DNA from: Pleurotus djamor
Taxonomy: Eukaryota; Basidiomycota; Agaricomycetes; Agaricales; Pleurotaceae
DNA: 42,404 nt
Direction: 5' to 3'
Assembly: GCA_029747585.1 (NCBI GenBank)
Contig: JAPEVF010000388.1
Location: 1 to 42,404 of the forward strand
Positions 1-10,110 of the stretch are shown in pieces. Numbering within the stretch: the stretch's first letter is position 1; each line of letters starts with the position of its first letter. Below the pieces are notes generated by a model. That model saw nothing but the letters and a program-made list of their open reading frames with translations. It was not told where the DNA came from and ran no database searches. The position numbers were made by a program, and so were the translations under genes.

Positions 1-265
1 CTGGGATGTTCTTCAAGTTCTAGTTCAACGAGTGGTTGACGAGTGGAGTTGGGCGCTCAAACGCTCAAACGGCAAACGGCAGCGTATTTTTCACCTTTGA
101 TCGTCCGCTTGGATGTTGTGTGCTGCGAGAGGATTACTGAGAGAACGTTGAATTTGAACCTTTGGAATGCGATAAGATAAGATAAGTGTCTATTTGGCAA
201 AGGCGTGTCAAACAAGCATGTAAACACCGGTAAATATTAGGCTTCAATTGTGCCCAACCAGAAAC

Positions 266-298
266 TGGTGAGGCGCAAATGCGGTTCCAAAATCGTGC
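266..298 (+). repeat. Left terminal inverted repeat of the 3.8-kb transposon
   Basis: This 33-base repeat matches the reverse complement of 4017-4049 without a mismatch. The target-site duplication CAGAAAC ends at 265, immediately outside it. Confidence 0.95.
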
Positions 299-490
299 GC
301 TGACAAATCGCTTAGCGCCCAAAAAAGTGTCCAACGCCCTTCAGGCAGCCAATTTCGCCAGTCGCACCACATACTACCCCCTCCCCTCCCTTGATTGTAT
401 CGTAATTATGGTATTATATGAACATGTACTATATGTCACAAAATTAAGTCAAAAATATTCTGAACAACGCTGCGATCGACTAGAATCCAG

Positions 491-3466
491 TCAGAGATCA
501 ACATCCATATCATTATCTTCCTCGTCTTCCTCATCTTCGACATCGGCCATTCTATCTTCAACATCCTCATGACCATCCTCCGAGACCATGGGACCTTGAC
601 TATAGTATCTCCTCAATGCACTGACCAATGCATCTATCTTCAGAGGTTTGTTCTTCAGATCTTTCTTGGGAGGAATCCGCGTGGTGTCTGTCTTCGACTC
701 GAAGCTCCGCAGAAGGTCCAACTGTTCATCAATCATCGCAACGGTAAATGACCGTTCGTGTATTTTTGGCTCCTCCGCAAGCGTGAGGAGTATCGTGTTG
801 GCCAGCCGTTGCTTCTTTGCCTCCGCCCGCTGCATTTGCTGTTCCACCTTGAGCCTTCCCGCCTCGGCACTCAAGCGATCGTGTTCGGCTTGTGCTGCCT
901 TGCGCTTCTTCTCCAGCTTGCTTTCATCAATTTTCCTCGCTTCCCGGGCAAGATACTCATAATCTTCTTCAGTGGTTAGATGTGTGTCCATCCATTCTTG
1001 GGTGTCATTCGCTCTATAAGTTGCGAGCGCATTATACTGATGAATCGCGGTGAGTGGTTTCTCTCGCATGTACCGCCTTAAGGACCCTAGAGCACCTTCA
1101 TTTACATCGTTTGTCGCAGGCATCCACGCGTCGTAGCGTTCTTCATCGCTTGCGCCGTCGATCAGACCGCCAGGCGCATACTCCGAGGTAAATCGAATCC
1201 AAGTCCCAAGCGAACCGGTAAAGAACTTCACAAGGAGTGGTTGAATATTTGGTAGCTTGGGTGTGAGCTCCTGTATCGCCTTAAGCCCGTCGCTGTCCTC
1301 CCAGGGCTCGCCGTCGAGAGTAGCATATTGAAAATTAGCATCGCTTCGAAGCAGGATGGATGGGTCGTCTATTATCTTCTGAACGTGCGCGCGAACTTTG
1401 ACATGGAGGGGGCCCAAGTCTAGGCCATTAATTTGGTTATTACCGGGCCCGCGGATCCAGCGCATGTATGGGAACGTAACCGATAGCATGTAGAGTGCGA
1501 GAACACATAGTTCTGTCAGTGTTGGTACATCTTCCAATGCATTTGCAAGGTTCAGCTCGAGATTTGTCCAGTCTGGGCGTTTTTTNCTTGAATTTAATAT
1601 CGTTGAGAAACGCCGTGAAGCCTTCACGATATTTGATGAGTACGATAGCCGCCTCGCCGTGACTTCCAAAGCGGGTGTTGTTTGTGTCCGGAAATATGAC
1701 AGATTTACCGTATCGTGCTCCGAAAAAGGTTCGGTAAGTGTCGCCCTGTCCCTTCTTGTCGTCTTTGTTGTTGAATAAAGCACCAGCGATGGAAGCAGCC
1801 TTCGCTCCGCCCCTCGTTGACTTCTCCAATGCTGCGAGCTCCTCATCAGACAGGGGTGTCCCTGAAGAGCGCGAAGGGTTTTCGAGTCGTTTCAACACTG
1901 AAGCGTTGTGCTTGTTCGCCAAAACAATTGGTGGATCCAGACCTAGCTCCCCCCAACCCACCATCATCGCTGCATTCCCCCCCCTTGAAGCTATTCTGCT
2001 CCTTGTGCATACAACACCCTGCCCAGAGAAAAAGGGTGATCTCCCGCTGGTCTTCAGCCGATAACTTGTCAAATGCCGCCTTTCCCACTTCAATGACCAG
2101 CGCGTTCGCTGCCATCACATCCTTCCTTGCTTGCTCGTCCTCGTCAAGCAAGCTCCAAGCCTCAATCCCCCCNGACCTCGTCAATCTTCCTCTGATTGTG
2201 ACTCAATACCAACGCAATGAGTTCGGCGGGAGCAATATCTTCAAGCGACTGTTCCCCTAACTTGCGTATCGCTTCCTCCTTTTTCCAATCAGCCATGTAT
2301 CCGGCCGTACACTTCTCTGCGCTCGCATGATCGCCATTCATGCCTTTAAGCTTGCAGGCGAGCTCGGAAAGGTCCATGGATTTGTTTTCGCGTTTAGCCA
2401 ATGGACTGGAGTTGTACACCTTGGTTATTTCCCCTAGCTCTGCTAGCCAGGAAGCCTTCGAGGCCTCGCTCGAATGATTGGTCGTTTGTTGAACACCAAC
2501 TAGCCGGACTTGGGGTGTGTGAGATGTGGGAGAGTCATCGGAGTCGGACGATGTATATGAGGGTACACGGACAGCGACTTGTTTGGCTTCATAGTTGAGA
2601 TGATTGTGTGTTGTACTGTCGGCGCTGATTGTAAACGCTGAATGAAAGACGTATCATCAGAGACGCAAAATCTTGTACCGCAGATCATATAAGTAACTGG
2701 GTATGACCAGTATGTGCTCACATTTGCTATTCTGTATCTCGTGTGCGAGCTGAAGTTTTGCTGCGATACCGCCTTCAATAACCGCGCGAGCGACTGTCCT
2801 CTTGCTCATGGTCCTCCCTTCTGAAAAACCAAAGAGCTTCGTCAGCTTTTTGATAAGCAGGGGTACCTTCCGCTGACTACACCCATGTAGAATCATGAGC
2901 CGGACCATTGCTTTGGCCTTTGCGCTATATCGACCATTTCGAGTGAGCTTGAGCAATGCGGGGGATTTCTGACGCTTGATGGCTTCCATGGCGTCGTCCT
3001 TTGCCTTCACAGCTCGCCGCCACCTCTCCCTAAGCGATTTCATGCTTGTCCTGCACGCCACAACCTGCTCCGAGTAACGATGGAGTTTCTGGAGGGTTGA
3101 GGATAGCTTAACCTCCGTAGCTGTAAGTTCATGCTGCATTTCGGCGCATTTTGCATTTAGCTGTGAGTTTTCCGCTTGCAGCACTGTGTTCTCGGATTGA
3201 AGAGTTAACTTTCGTGCGGAAAGTCTCTTCGCCCTCTTCTCTGAGCTTCGAAAACGGGTCTCGTAGTGTTTTGATCTAGACTTCCAGTATTCTTCTGACT
3301 TGACTGCCGGAGAAGGTGAGTCTCTTCGGATCTTTGGTGATGGAGACTGCATCGCGGGATTCAGGTTTTCTTTATCATATCTTGGGAGGATCTGTGCTGA
3401 TAGTTTTTGCTTTGCGGATCGGCGCTTTGGGGAGCGAGAGGGTCGACACTTGGAACCACACGACAT
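491..3466 (-). CDS. Transposase-like protein, coiled coil plus D-D-CxxH-E domain
   Basis: The start is ATG 3464-3466. Exon 1 runs 3466-2722. A GTGAGC...TTCAG intron occupies 2721-2638 and exon 2 runs to the stop at 491. The N-terminus is basic, then comes a coiled coil (roughly residues 70-140) and a basic stretch with RERWRRAVKAK. Exon 2 opens with FTISADSTTH (candidate first Asp). MNGDHASAEK follows 96 residues later (second Asp), then WAGCCMHKEQN (a CxxH motif) and NDVNEGALGSLR (candidate Glu). The tail is strongly acidic. The frame changes three times, at N1586, N2173 and the C-run near 1975-1983. All are homopolymers, so the gene of about 960 residues may be intact. I recall this protein as a frequent multicopy hypothetical in agaricomycete genomes. 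The transposase role is inferred from motif order and from its place between TIRs. Confidence 0.8.
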
Positions 3467-4016
3467 TAGATTGGGGAACCATACCGTAGAATTGTCTTAA
3501 AAGCGAAGTCAAAGCCAAGAAAAGATTGAAAAAAAAACATATATTGCTGGTAACCATTGCCATGGAGTGCAAGACCCTTATTAGCGGTCTAACTGAATGG
3601 TACAAGGAGGTTGAGTTAGAAAACCGGTCAAACGAGCGGCGCACCCTGTTATAAAGGAGTGAGCCCCTGTTTCCCTAGGCACTTGATCGCACGGCAAATC
3701 CACCTCCAAACGCGCGTCAAGTTTGCAGCTTTCTCCACTCATATTGAAGCCTTGATTTGCAGAGAGAAATTGACGAGAACTAGTATCTAAATAGATTGGC
3801 CTTGACAGAACTCTGACAATAAATTTCTGGAAGAATATACAGCTCATATCTTTTTACTCGTAGCATTTACTCAACTTCTGTCTAGGCCAAGCTGTAGATA
3901 ATTCTCTTATAAGTACTTTGTCTCTTACATTTGAGTACTCAAACCCAACGCTTGACTCTACAAACTTGACGCCGCTCGGGAAGTCGACTTTAGTGGGAGA
4001 CAAACAGAGACAAACA

Positions 4017-4049
4017 GCACGATTTTGGAACCGCATTTGCGCCTCACCA
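4017..4049 (-). repeat. Right terminal inverted repeat of the 3.8-kb transposon
   Basis: This is the exact inverted partner of 266-298. The second CAGAAAC copy of the target-site duplication begins at 4050. The directly repeated GAGACAAACA motifs just inside (about 3997-4016) could be subterminal protein-binding repeats, but that is only a guess. Confidence 0.95.
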
Positions 4050-4221
4050 CAGAAACCCTTGACAAGCAAGGGGATGGCGAATCGTGTCACGCATCGAAGA
4101 ACAGATACTAATAACAGGTACGCTGTTTCTTTAATTTACATTAACTTTCGCCAAAATACAGTGCATGTCTTCGATACAGGTATAACTAGGGCGAATGGGA
4201 GTATCCATCACGGGGGTTAAG

Positions 4222-4288
4222 CTGAAAGATATCAAAAAGCAGGGTAAGCATTGGCCAATCCCTCCATGGAAAACAAGCCTTTACTCAC
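4222..4288 (-). other. Probable intron in the 3'UTR of the pheromone gene
   Basis: Twenty bases after the pheromone stop, the minus strand shows a GTGAGT donor (G at 4288), a TGCTTAC branch-like site and a TTTCAG acceptor ending at 4222. This gives a 67-base intron of the size used elsewhere in the window. It does not change the protein. Confidence 0.5.
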
Positions 4289-4308
4289 CGAGAGAGAGTA
4301 ATCATCGC

Positions 4309-4413
4309 TTAAGCAACGACGCAGTAGGCTCCGCCTCCACTGCCACTGCCTTCCATATCAACAGGGCTGTCGATGATGACGTCTTCGAATTTGGTTGTGG
4401 TGAAAGCGTCCAT
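4309..4413 (-). CDS. Lipopeptide (CaaX) mating-pheromone-type precursor
   Basis: This 34-codon ORF runs from ATG (4411-4413) to TAA (4309-4311). It begins MDAFTTTKFEDV, has DSPVDME in the middle, and ends GSGGGAYCVVA. The last four residues, CVVA, form a CaaX prenylation box: Cys farnesylation, removal of VVA and carboxymethylation would be expected. Basidiomycete B-locus pheromone precursors share the short length, the MD(A/S)F start, a D-x-P-V-D segment and a Gly-rich stretch before YCVVA or YCVIA. A TATA box lies about 98 bp upstream and a probable intron lies just after the stop. No STE3-type receptor is in the window, so it may be an orphan or non-mating-type pheromone gene, or lie at the edge of a locus. 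A clear ER/NR-type maturation site is not obvious. The call rests on motif recognition. Confidence 0.85.
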   Translation of the reverse strand: MDAFTTTKFEDVIIDSPVDMEGSGSGGGAYCVVA

Positions 4414-5111
4414 GATAATGAGGATGAGGTTGCGCTGAGAAGAGCTGCGAAGGGTAAAGGTAACTGGGTGACTTGTAACCTGAAGAACCCTCTTTCGCGG
4501 TAGTCGACCTCCCTTTTATACGCGGGGAGGGCACGGTTCCTCGATCGATGCTGGTTAGGAGACACCGACCGGAGCGGTTCCGAAACTCTTTGTCGAGAGA
4601 GACAATCAGTGTCTCGGATTCATTGTTCGCTTTCATTGCATGCTACACTCGATCTTGTGGGCGATCACGCCGAGGAAAATCATTGCAAATCGAAATTTGA
4701 TCGAGCTCTGGAGAGTGGAGGATTGGAAAGCGGATGTCTCTGTCTTGGCACTGGAGGGTAGAGGACGAATCTAGAGCCACCATCCCTCGGAACTCCCGAA
4801 TTTCCAAGAGGGAGCATTGTTAGAAAGCCCAGGCCGACATCGGAAACTTGGGACGGCGTCCAGGTCATGTAAAGCGAGCGCAACTGTACCATTCAGTGTC
4901 CAGTTGGTATCTGATAAACACATCTTCTGGGGTTAGGGTTTATGACGACGGCCACAGACTGAGGTGAAGCACCATATCACGATGCGAAAGGATGCAATTG
5001 ACTGTAATTGACCAGAAACCTGCCAGAAACTCCCATGGTTGGCTCACTCTCACGTCTCACGCCTCTTAACAGCTGTTGACTCCCTTCACCCCTTGTCATC
5101 ATCAAGCCACC
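4414..5111. other. Intergenic region, divergent promoters
   Basis: This 700-bp gap separates the minus-strand pheromone gene from the plus-strand hydrolase. Apart from the pheromone TATA box and the HMG-like cores I see no supported gene. The overlapping frames here are low-complexity shadows. Confidence 0.6.
4511..4520 (-). promoter_or_regulatory. TATA box of the pheromone precursor gene
   Basis: On the minus strand this reads TATAAAAGGG, about 98 bp before the pheromone ATG. Further upstream the minus strand carries ACAAAG (near 4590) and ACAATG (near 4621), which resemble HMG-box cores. HMG-box factors drive pheromone genes in basidiomycetes, but such short cores are common by chance. Confidence 0.65.
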
Positions 5112-5993
5112 ATGAGCCTACCTGCACCGTCCCCGTCGCAAGCTTACTGCACAGTTTCCGCGCTAGAAGCTGGCTTCATCGAACTACCAGACCATATGTA
5201 CATCACCACTGCAATTCCGGGTTCCATCACCAAAGTCCCATCTCTCGCATTCCTCATCACGCATTCTGAGTCTAAGAAACGCATCTTATTCGACCTTGGA
5301 ATCCGCAAGGATTTCGCGACGGGCTATACTCCAGCTACAATCAAGAGGATCCACGACATTTTCGTGACCGATGTTCCCAAGGATGTCGTGCAATCCTTGG
5401 AGGAAGGTGGCATCAAGCCAAGTGACGTAGACACAATCATACTTTCCCATCTCCATTGGGACCATATTGGAGACCCCTCCCTGTTCAAGAACGCCACCTT
5501 CATCGTTGGTGGGGAGGGTAAAGGCCTCTTGCGGAAAGGTTACCCTGTCGATGAAAACGCTCTCTTTGCACAAGACCTACTCCCACGCGGACGCACCCAA
5601 TTTTTGAAAACAGATGACTCAGACTGGGAACTCTTCTGGCCTTTTACACACGCGATGGATTACTTCGGAGATGGGAGTTTGTATATTGTGGACGCACCAG
5701 GACACCTCCCAGGACACCTCAACCTATTACTCCGTTCCTCTGCTCACGGAGGGTGGATTTACCTTGCAGGCGACAGTGCCCATAACGTGCAACTTCTCAC
5801 AGGTAAAGCTGAGGTCGCTATATATGGGGCCAACAAGTGTGCACACGCGAGTAAAATGCTTGGTGAAGAGCATTTGAGCAGGGTCCGAGTGTTGTCGAAG
5901 ATGGCAAAAGTGGAGGTGATTCTCGCTCACGATGCGGCATGGTTTGCGGAGCATCAAGGCGCTATCTTACCGGGGGCGATATCTTCCCCGTAG
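5112..5993 (+). CDS. Metallo-beta-lactamase-fold hydrolase (lactonase-like)
   Basis: This is a single-exon protein of 293 residues. I chose ATG 5112 (CACCATGAG context, MSLPAPSP) over the open frame that begins at 5076 without an ATG. Zinc-site motifs of the superfamily are in order: HLHWDHIGD (HxHxDH), GHLPGH, AGDSAHN (bridging Asp) and a terminal AHDAAWF His. The layout resembles N-acyl-homoserine-lactonase and related lactonase or esterase members. No signal peptide is visible, so it is probably cytosolic. The true substrate cannot be read from the sequence. The 880-bp ORF without introns is unusual beside its intron-rich neighbours but not exceptional. Confidence 0.88.
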   Translation: MSLPAPSPSQAYCTVSALEAGFIELPDHMYITTAIPGSITKVPSLAFLITHSESKKRILFDLGIRKDFATGYTPATIKRIHDIFVTDVPKDVVQSLEEGGIKPSDVDTIILSHLHWDHIGDPSLFKNATFIVGGEGKGLLRKGYPVDENALFAQDLLPRGRTQFLKTDDSDWELFWPFTHAMDYFGDGSLYIVDAPGHLPGHLNLLLRSSAHGGWIYLAGDSAHNVQLLTGKAEVAIYGANKCAHASKMLGEEHLSRVRVLSKMAKVEVILAHDAAWFAEHQGAILPGAISSP

Positions 5994-6528
5994 ATACTAT
6001 CTCAAGAAAACAACTAGCACCTTTGTGCGATGCTCCGAGTCCCTGACGACTCCCTATTCAGCGTGACAAAGAGGTCATCTGAGTGTGACGCTTCAACCAA
6101 GCTTGAATATTTAGTCGGCACTGTCAGTGCTTTTGCTTGTGAAACGTTCTCCTCTTCAAGTTCCTCGTATTGCACTCTACCTCTATGTCTTCCGTTACTC
6201 ACACTCGGATCCCGACATCCTACAAAAATTTTATACCAATCCCGACTTCTCTTCGCTCCCCCGAATGGTGAAGCAAGCGTATGAACCAAACGTCCGTAGA
6301 CTGACACAACGTCTTGAGGCGGTGACTATGACAAAACCGTATACTTGCAGGACCGTGAAAATCTTTCCAAACTGACACGACCAGACGGGCGTGACTAAGT
6401 AGTGACGTCGGTCATGTGGCTGTGACAGTCGTGTGTGTGACTCCTCCCCAACTCAGACATACCGTGCACTTTGTCTCTTGATCATACCCTTCATTCTTTC
6501 TAAATCCGTTTTCAATGCTCCATTGACT
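5994..6528. other. Intergenic region without a recognisable gene
   Basis: This stretch lies between the hydrolase and the RTC4-like gene. It contains short open frames on both strands, none with a conserved feature. It presumably holds the hydrolase 3'UTR and the promoter of the next gene. Confidence 0.5.
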
Positions 6529-9500
6529 ATGGAAGATGTACTAGACAATGATCAGGACATCTTCAGAGATACCGCTTTCCGTATGGCATCACGGCCGACG
6601 ATGAACAAGCAATTCGAGTCGCTCGGCAGTGACTTTGCGCATAATCGCAAGAAAATCGANACCAANGACAAGAAGAAAGTTTCAGATCGTCGGGAGGCTC
6701 CAGCTCGATACGGAAACGCGGCGAATCGTNANGGTGGTCGAGAGAGTACGAAGGCGAAGGCGAGATGGGAATCGGAGCTAGATATCACTGACAGCGACGA
6801 CGAGCTCGATACGCTTTCGAGGCGTAGCGAAACCCCTTCTCAAGAAGAGACACTCTCCTCTCAATATGCGAAGCAGTCTGCGACATTGAAGACTTTGAAG
6901 TTCAAGAAGAAGTCANCGTCAACATCGGAGCCTATGTCTACCNCGCAACCCACCAAGTCGGCGTCGAACCCGCTNTCCTCAGTCAAACAGAACCGGGATA
7001 AGGGTCCCATCCTCCATTCGTCGAAGGCTGCTGGNCGTTTCCCGATGGATACGGGATCACGCACAGGATCCTCATCCTCTACTACTCGGGACGTTTCGAC
7101 GAAACGGAAGGTCTCAGAGAACAAGAACGTCGGAATACCACAACCCGAACGGCAAAGGCCAAAGCCTCGTCCTATCCAACGACCCCCTGAAGTGACCTCA
7201 AAAGACACTCAATCCAGTGGGCTATCGCGTCAACCGTCGTCTTTTCCTNTGGATCGTATGTCGCCGTTGATCAACAAGGAACCAATCAAGCCGGCCAAAC
7301 AACCCTTTCCCGTCTCACCACTCTCTACCCCGATCGCCATGAAGAAGAGGGTACCTCAGGACTTTCCTACACTCTCCCCCCTGGACTCTGGCTTAGCTCC
7401 AAGTTCAAGCGTCGCTTCTTTTCCCCCCTCTTCGCCCCCCGAAGCCAGGCCTAGCACCAAGCGTGTCAAAGGGCCGAAAGGTGTACGCACGCGAACAAGT
7501 GGAACACGACGCGTTATCTCCAGCGACGAAAGTGATTCTTCGTCAGAAAGTCTTATGAAAGCGCAGCCATTCCCGATGAGTTCTCAAGACCTGGCCAGCA
7601 TCCGTCATTCTCCTGGATCGCCCAGCAAGCGACCATCCCCTGATAATCACAGGGCTGGTGAGGGAAAGAAGAGACGCGAAGATTCACCGTTCGTTNTGTA
7701 CAATTCATTTTTCATTATCAATTTTGTTAATCTCAGAGTAAATCAGACCAAGACTGGAGTCACCATGGTTTGAAGAAGACACCGTTATTATGGATACTTG
7801 TGCGTCTCAATCNAAGTCAACCTTACATCCTTGTTTGACTGGTTATTTAGCACTTCNCCTTGCGGACCCGAAAACCTTATGCCCTTACTGCGACGCNCCC
7901 CTACCATCATCGCCCACACCTCTCCTCCAATATTTACTCTCTCCGGAGTACACTCCTCTCTATGCGAANTCCCGACCTGAAGTACGACCGGGAAACAAGC
8001 TCGGTCGCACCGGTCCATTGAGCGCTTTCATACCTGTCTGTCAGCGACATAAATTCGAGAGCGACGTGCTCCCTGAAGCTGANGCGAAAGGCTGGCCTAA
8101 AGAGATTAACTGGAAGCGGCTTGGTAAAAGGGTGAAAGAGATGAAACCTGATATCCAAAAGCTTTTGGGGGACGATCCCAAACATCGGGAACGGTGCCTT
8201 TTCTGGACGGACATCATGCAGGAGATGAGAGANAAAGGGTCGAGGGCCGTTACGGGGGTGACGGGACAGATTCAGAATTTCAAGAAGATACAGCCAGGAT
8301 AGTAAGTTGACATTTCGTCANTGCTTTCATCGTTTCTGAATCGCCTACTTTTAGCTACGGCGAACAAGGATCCAATATCATCCATCAAGTACTGTTTAGT
8401 CTTTTTCCTCCGTCAGAAATCAACCAACAGGCTGTTGCTCCTCTCANACCCAACGACTTCATCTCCCGTATCCTCGTACCNGAAGTTGCAGCNACNTTAA
8501 TTATGCAGGACCAACACTTGTCCGATAAAGCCCTGGCTGTGAAAGTTCTCCGTGAAAGTTCTGCCTATGGCGTGGCCATGTTTCCTGAGGACGGTGGAGA
8601 TTGGGCNCAAGTTGAAAATGCCCGGTTGTCTGGGAAGTCTTTCAATGGCGCGTCCTCGAAGAAATCCGGCCCGAGTTCCAAGGGTGGTCGAGCAAGCAAG
8701 GCTGACCAGAGCCTCGAGCTAGGTGTGGCAGATATGATCGTCATGGAACGAGCCAGAAAGCGGCGTCTGGAAGTCGAAGAGGAGATGAGGATTGAAGATG
8801 AAATGCTGGATCGACAACGAAGGGAACGATCAAAGGAAAGAACGGCGNTGATCTCTGAGCAATCAGAACAGTCGGATGCTCNGCCCACGTCGTCGAGATC
8901 GAAGAAGGATGCGGGACGTCCGAAGCCAATTCCCCTCGCTCGCAAGTCCAAGAACCCACCATCCCGCTCTGTGAGCCGTTCAGGAATTACAGCAAGTAGT
9001 CAATCCGAGTCCGAATATAGCGACTCTCGACCACGTCGTTCTTCGCGACGCCCAGCTAGCGTGGNTTCCAAGGAACTTTCTCCGTCTGTAAGTGACTATG
9101 ACCGTGCATCTAGTCAAANACCGAGCGGAAAGTCTGCNCGACCNCNACGAAACGTCCNNGACACNGACACCATAGAGCTTTCCTTATCAGANAGCGANNN
9201 TTCNACNAGGAAGCNAAGNACNACACGCCAGAGTCGTAGCAAAACTAAGTCNAGCCGGGCATCCACTCCNGACAAACATNTTTCCTCGCGCGCGCGATCA
9301 NCCTCAACNACNGCATCAAGGGATAGACCCGTTGANGGAACCNCAAAGTCNCTTNGGACACCCAAGCCNTCNANATCTCGTNCGTCNTACCTCGATGANG
9401 ATCATGATACACCTCGCCCCTCGGGCGTGGCNCAGAAGGGTAAGTCAGGTTCTGCCCTCCCCTCGTTNCCCGTCGGCAAGCAACACCATGATCATCCGTA

Positions 9501-9760
9501 AGTCCTTCGNCGGCTNTACTATGTNACCCAGTCTNACCAGTTGTTCCAGATCNAAGAGACGTCCGCGCGAACCGCCATGGCTGACAAGCATGGCACACGA
9601 CNACGTCGATGACGATGACGATGCCATGATNGTCGANGATAGTGATAATCAGCCATATGGTGGTCGTCTCGCGCATGATAGTTCGNCGAGAAAAGGCTTG
9701 ACGAAGAAGGGNAGCAGCTCGTGGCTACTGAGTGAAAGTGACGGCTCGTCGGACCACTGA
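6529..9760 (+). CDS. RTC4-like domain protein
   Basis: I chose ATG 6529 (MEDVLDND). The frame extending upstream has a hydrophobic lead that looks like 5'UTR. The N-terminal 400 residues are basic, Ser/Pro-rich and disordered. After an intron near 7690-7760 comes a segment with a CPYC pair and a GPLSAFIPVCQRHKFE motif. A GTAAGT intron (8301-8354) then leads to the conserved C-terminal core: LFSLFPPSEI, FISRILVPEVAATLIMQD and LRESSAYGVAMFP. These match the RTC4-like domain named after yeast Restriction of Telomere Capping 4. A charged, Ser-rich coiled tail follows, with a last intron at about 9497-9551 and the stop at 9758-9760. Function in this domain family is poorly known, and a nuclear location is inferred from the basic composition. 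Ns are dense here, mostly without frame damage. Confidence 0.82.
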
Positions 9761-10110
9761 TCGGNTTGGCTTCCCCCCACGAAAATAACTTATGATGCTT
9801 AATTGGTATATATCCCATCCTCGNGTGCCGGGTGNTTAAGCTCGGCTTACAATACTGCCAGATTCTAATCTTCATACCTATGTTCATAGTATGCTTAGTC
9901 GTATGCCTTGTTACTCGATGCCTGACGGCCTCAGTATCTTATTCACTTATATATGGCTTCTTTTCAGGGAAGTCACCCATTCAGTGGTCATTATATCTCC
10001 GGAATCTCGACACAATATGTACTACGTTACTCAGTCAAGCTCATCGATAGAGTCGCTGTGGGATAGCANCGTGAATATTGATCTTGGTAGAAGAAAGGGG
10101 AGAAAGGGGC
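9761..10110. other. Convergent intergenic region
   Basis: This lies tail to tail between the RTC4-like gene and the lysine-rich secreted protein gene. I see no supported gene in it. Confidence 0.5.

Larger units (their letters stand above)
266..4049. mobile_element. Complete DNA transposon, 3784 bp, 33-bp TIRs
   Basis: Positions 266-298 and the reverse complement of 4017-4049 are identical over 33 bases, starting TGGTGAGGCGCAAATGCGG. The 7-mer CAGAAAC stands directly outside both ends, at 259-265 and 4050-4056, as expected of a target-site duplication. One gene on the minus strand (491-3466) fills the interior and has the layout of an RNase-H-fold (DDE) transposase. Perfect TIRs and an intact target duplication suggest a fairly recent insertion. 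I cannot name the superfamily: a 7-bp duplication does not match the usual 8 bp of hAT or KDZ elements or the 9-10 bp of Mutator. Confidence 0.88.

Noticed and set aside
266..4049. Assignment of the 3.8-kb transposon to hAT or KDZ
   Set aside because: Those superfamilies use 8-bp target duplications. Here only 7 bases repeat, and the N-terminal domain does not show a BED finger.
4195..4503. Plus-strand ORF over the pheromone gene, and minus-strand ORFs in other frames there
   Set aside because: They are shadows. Only the short minus-strand frame ends in a CaaX motif with a TATA box upstream.
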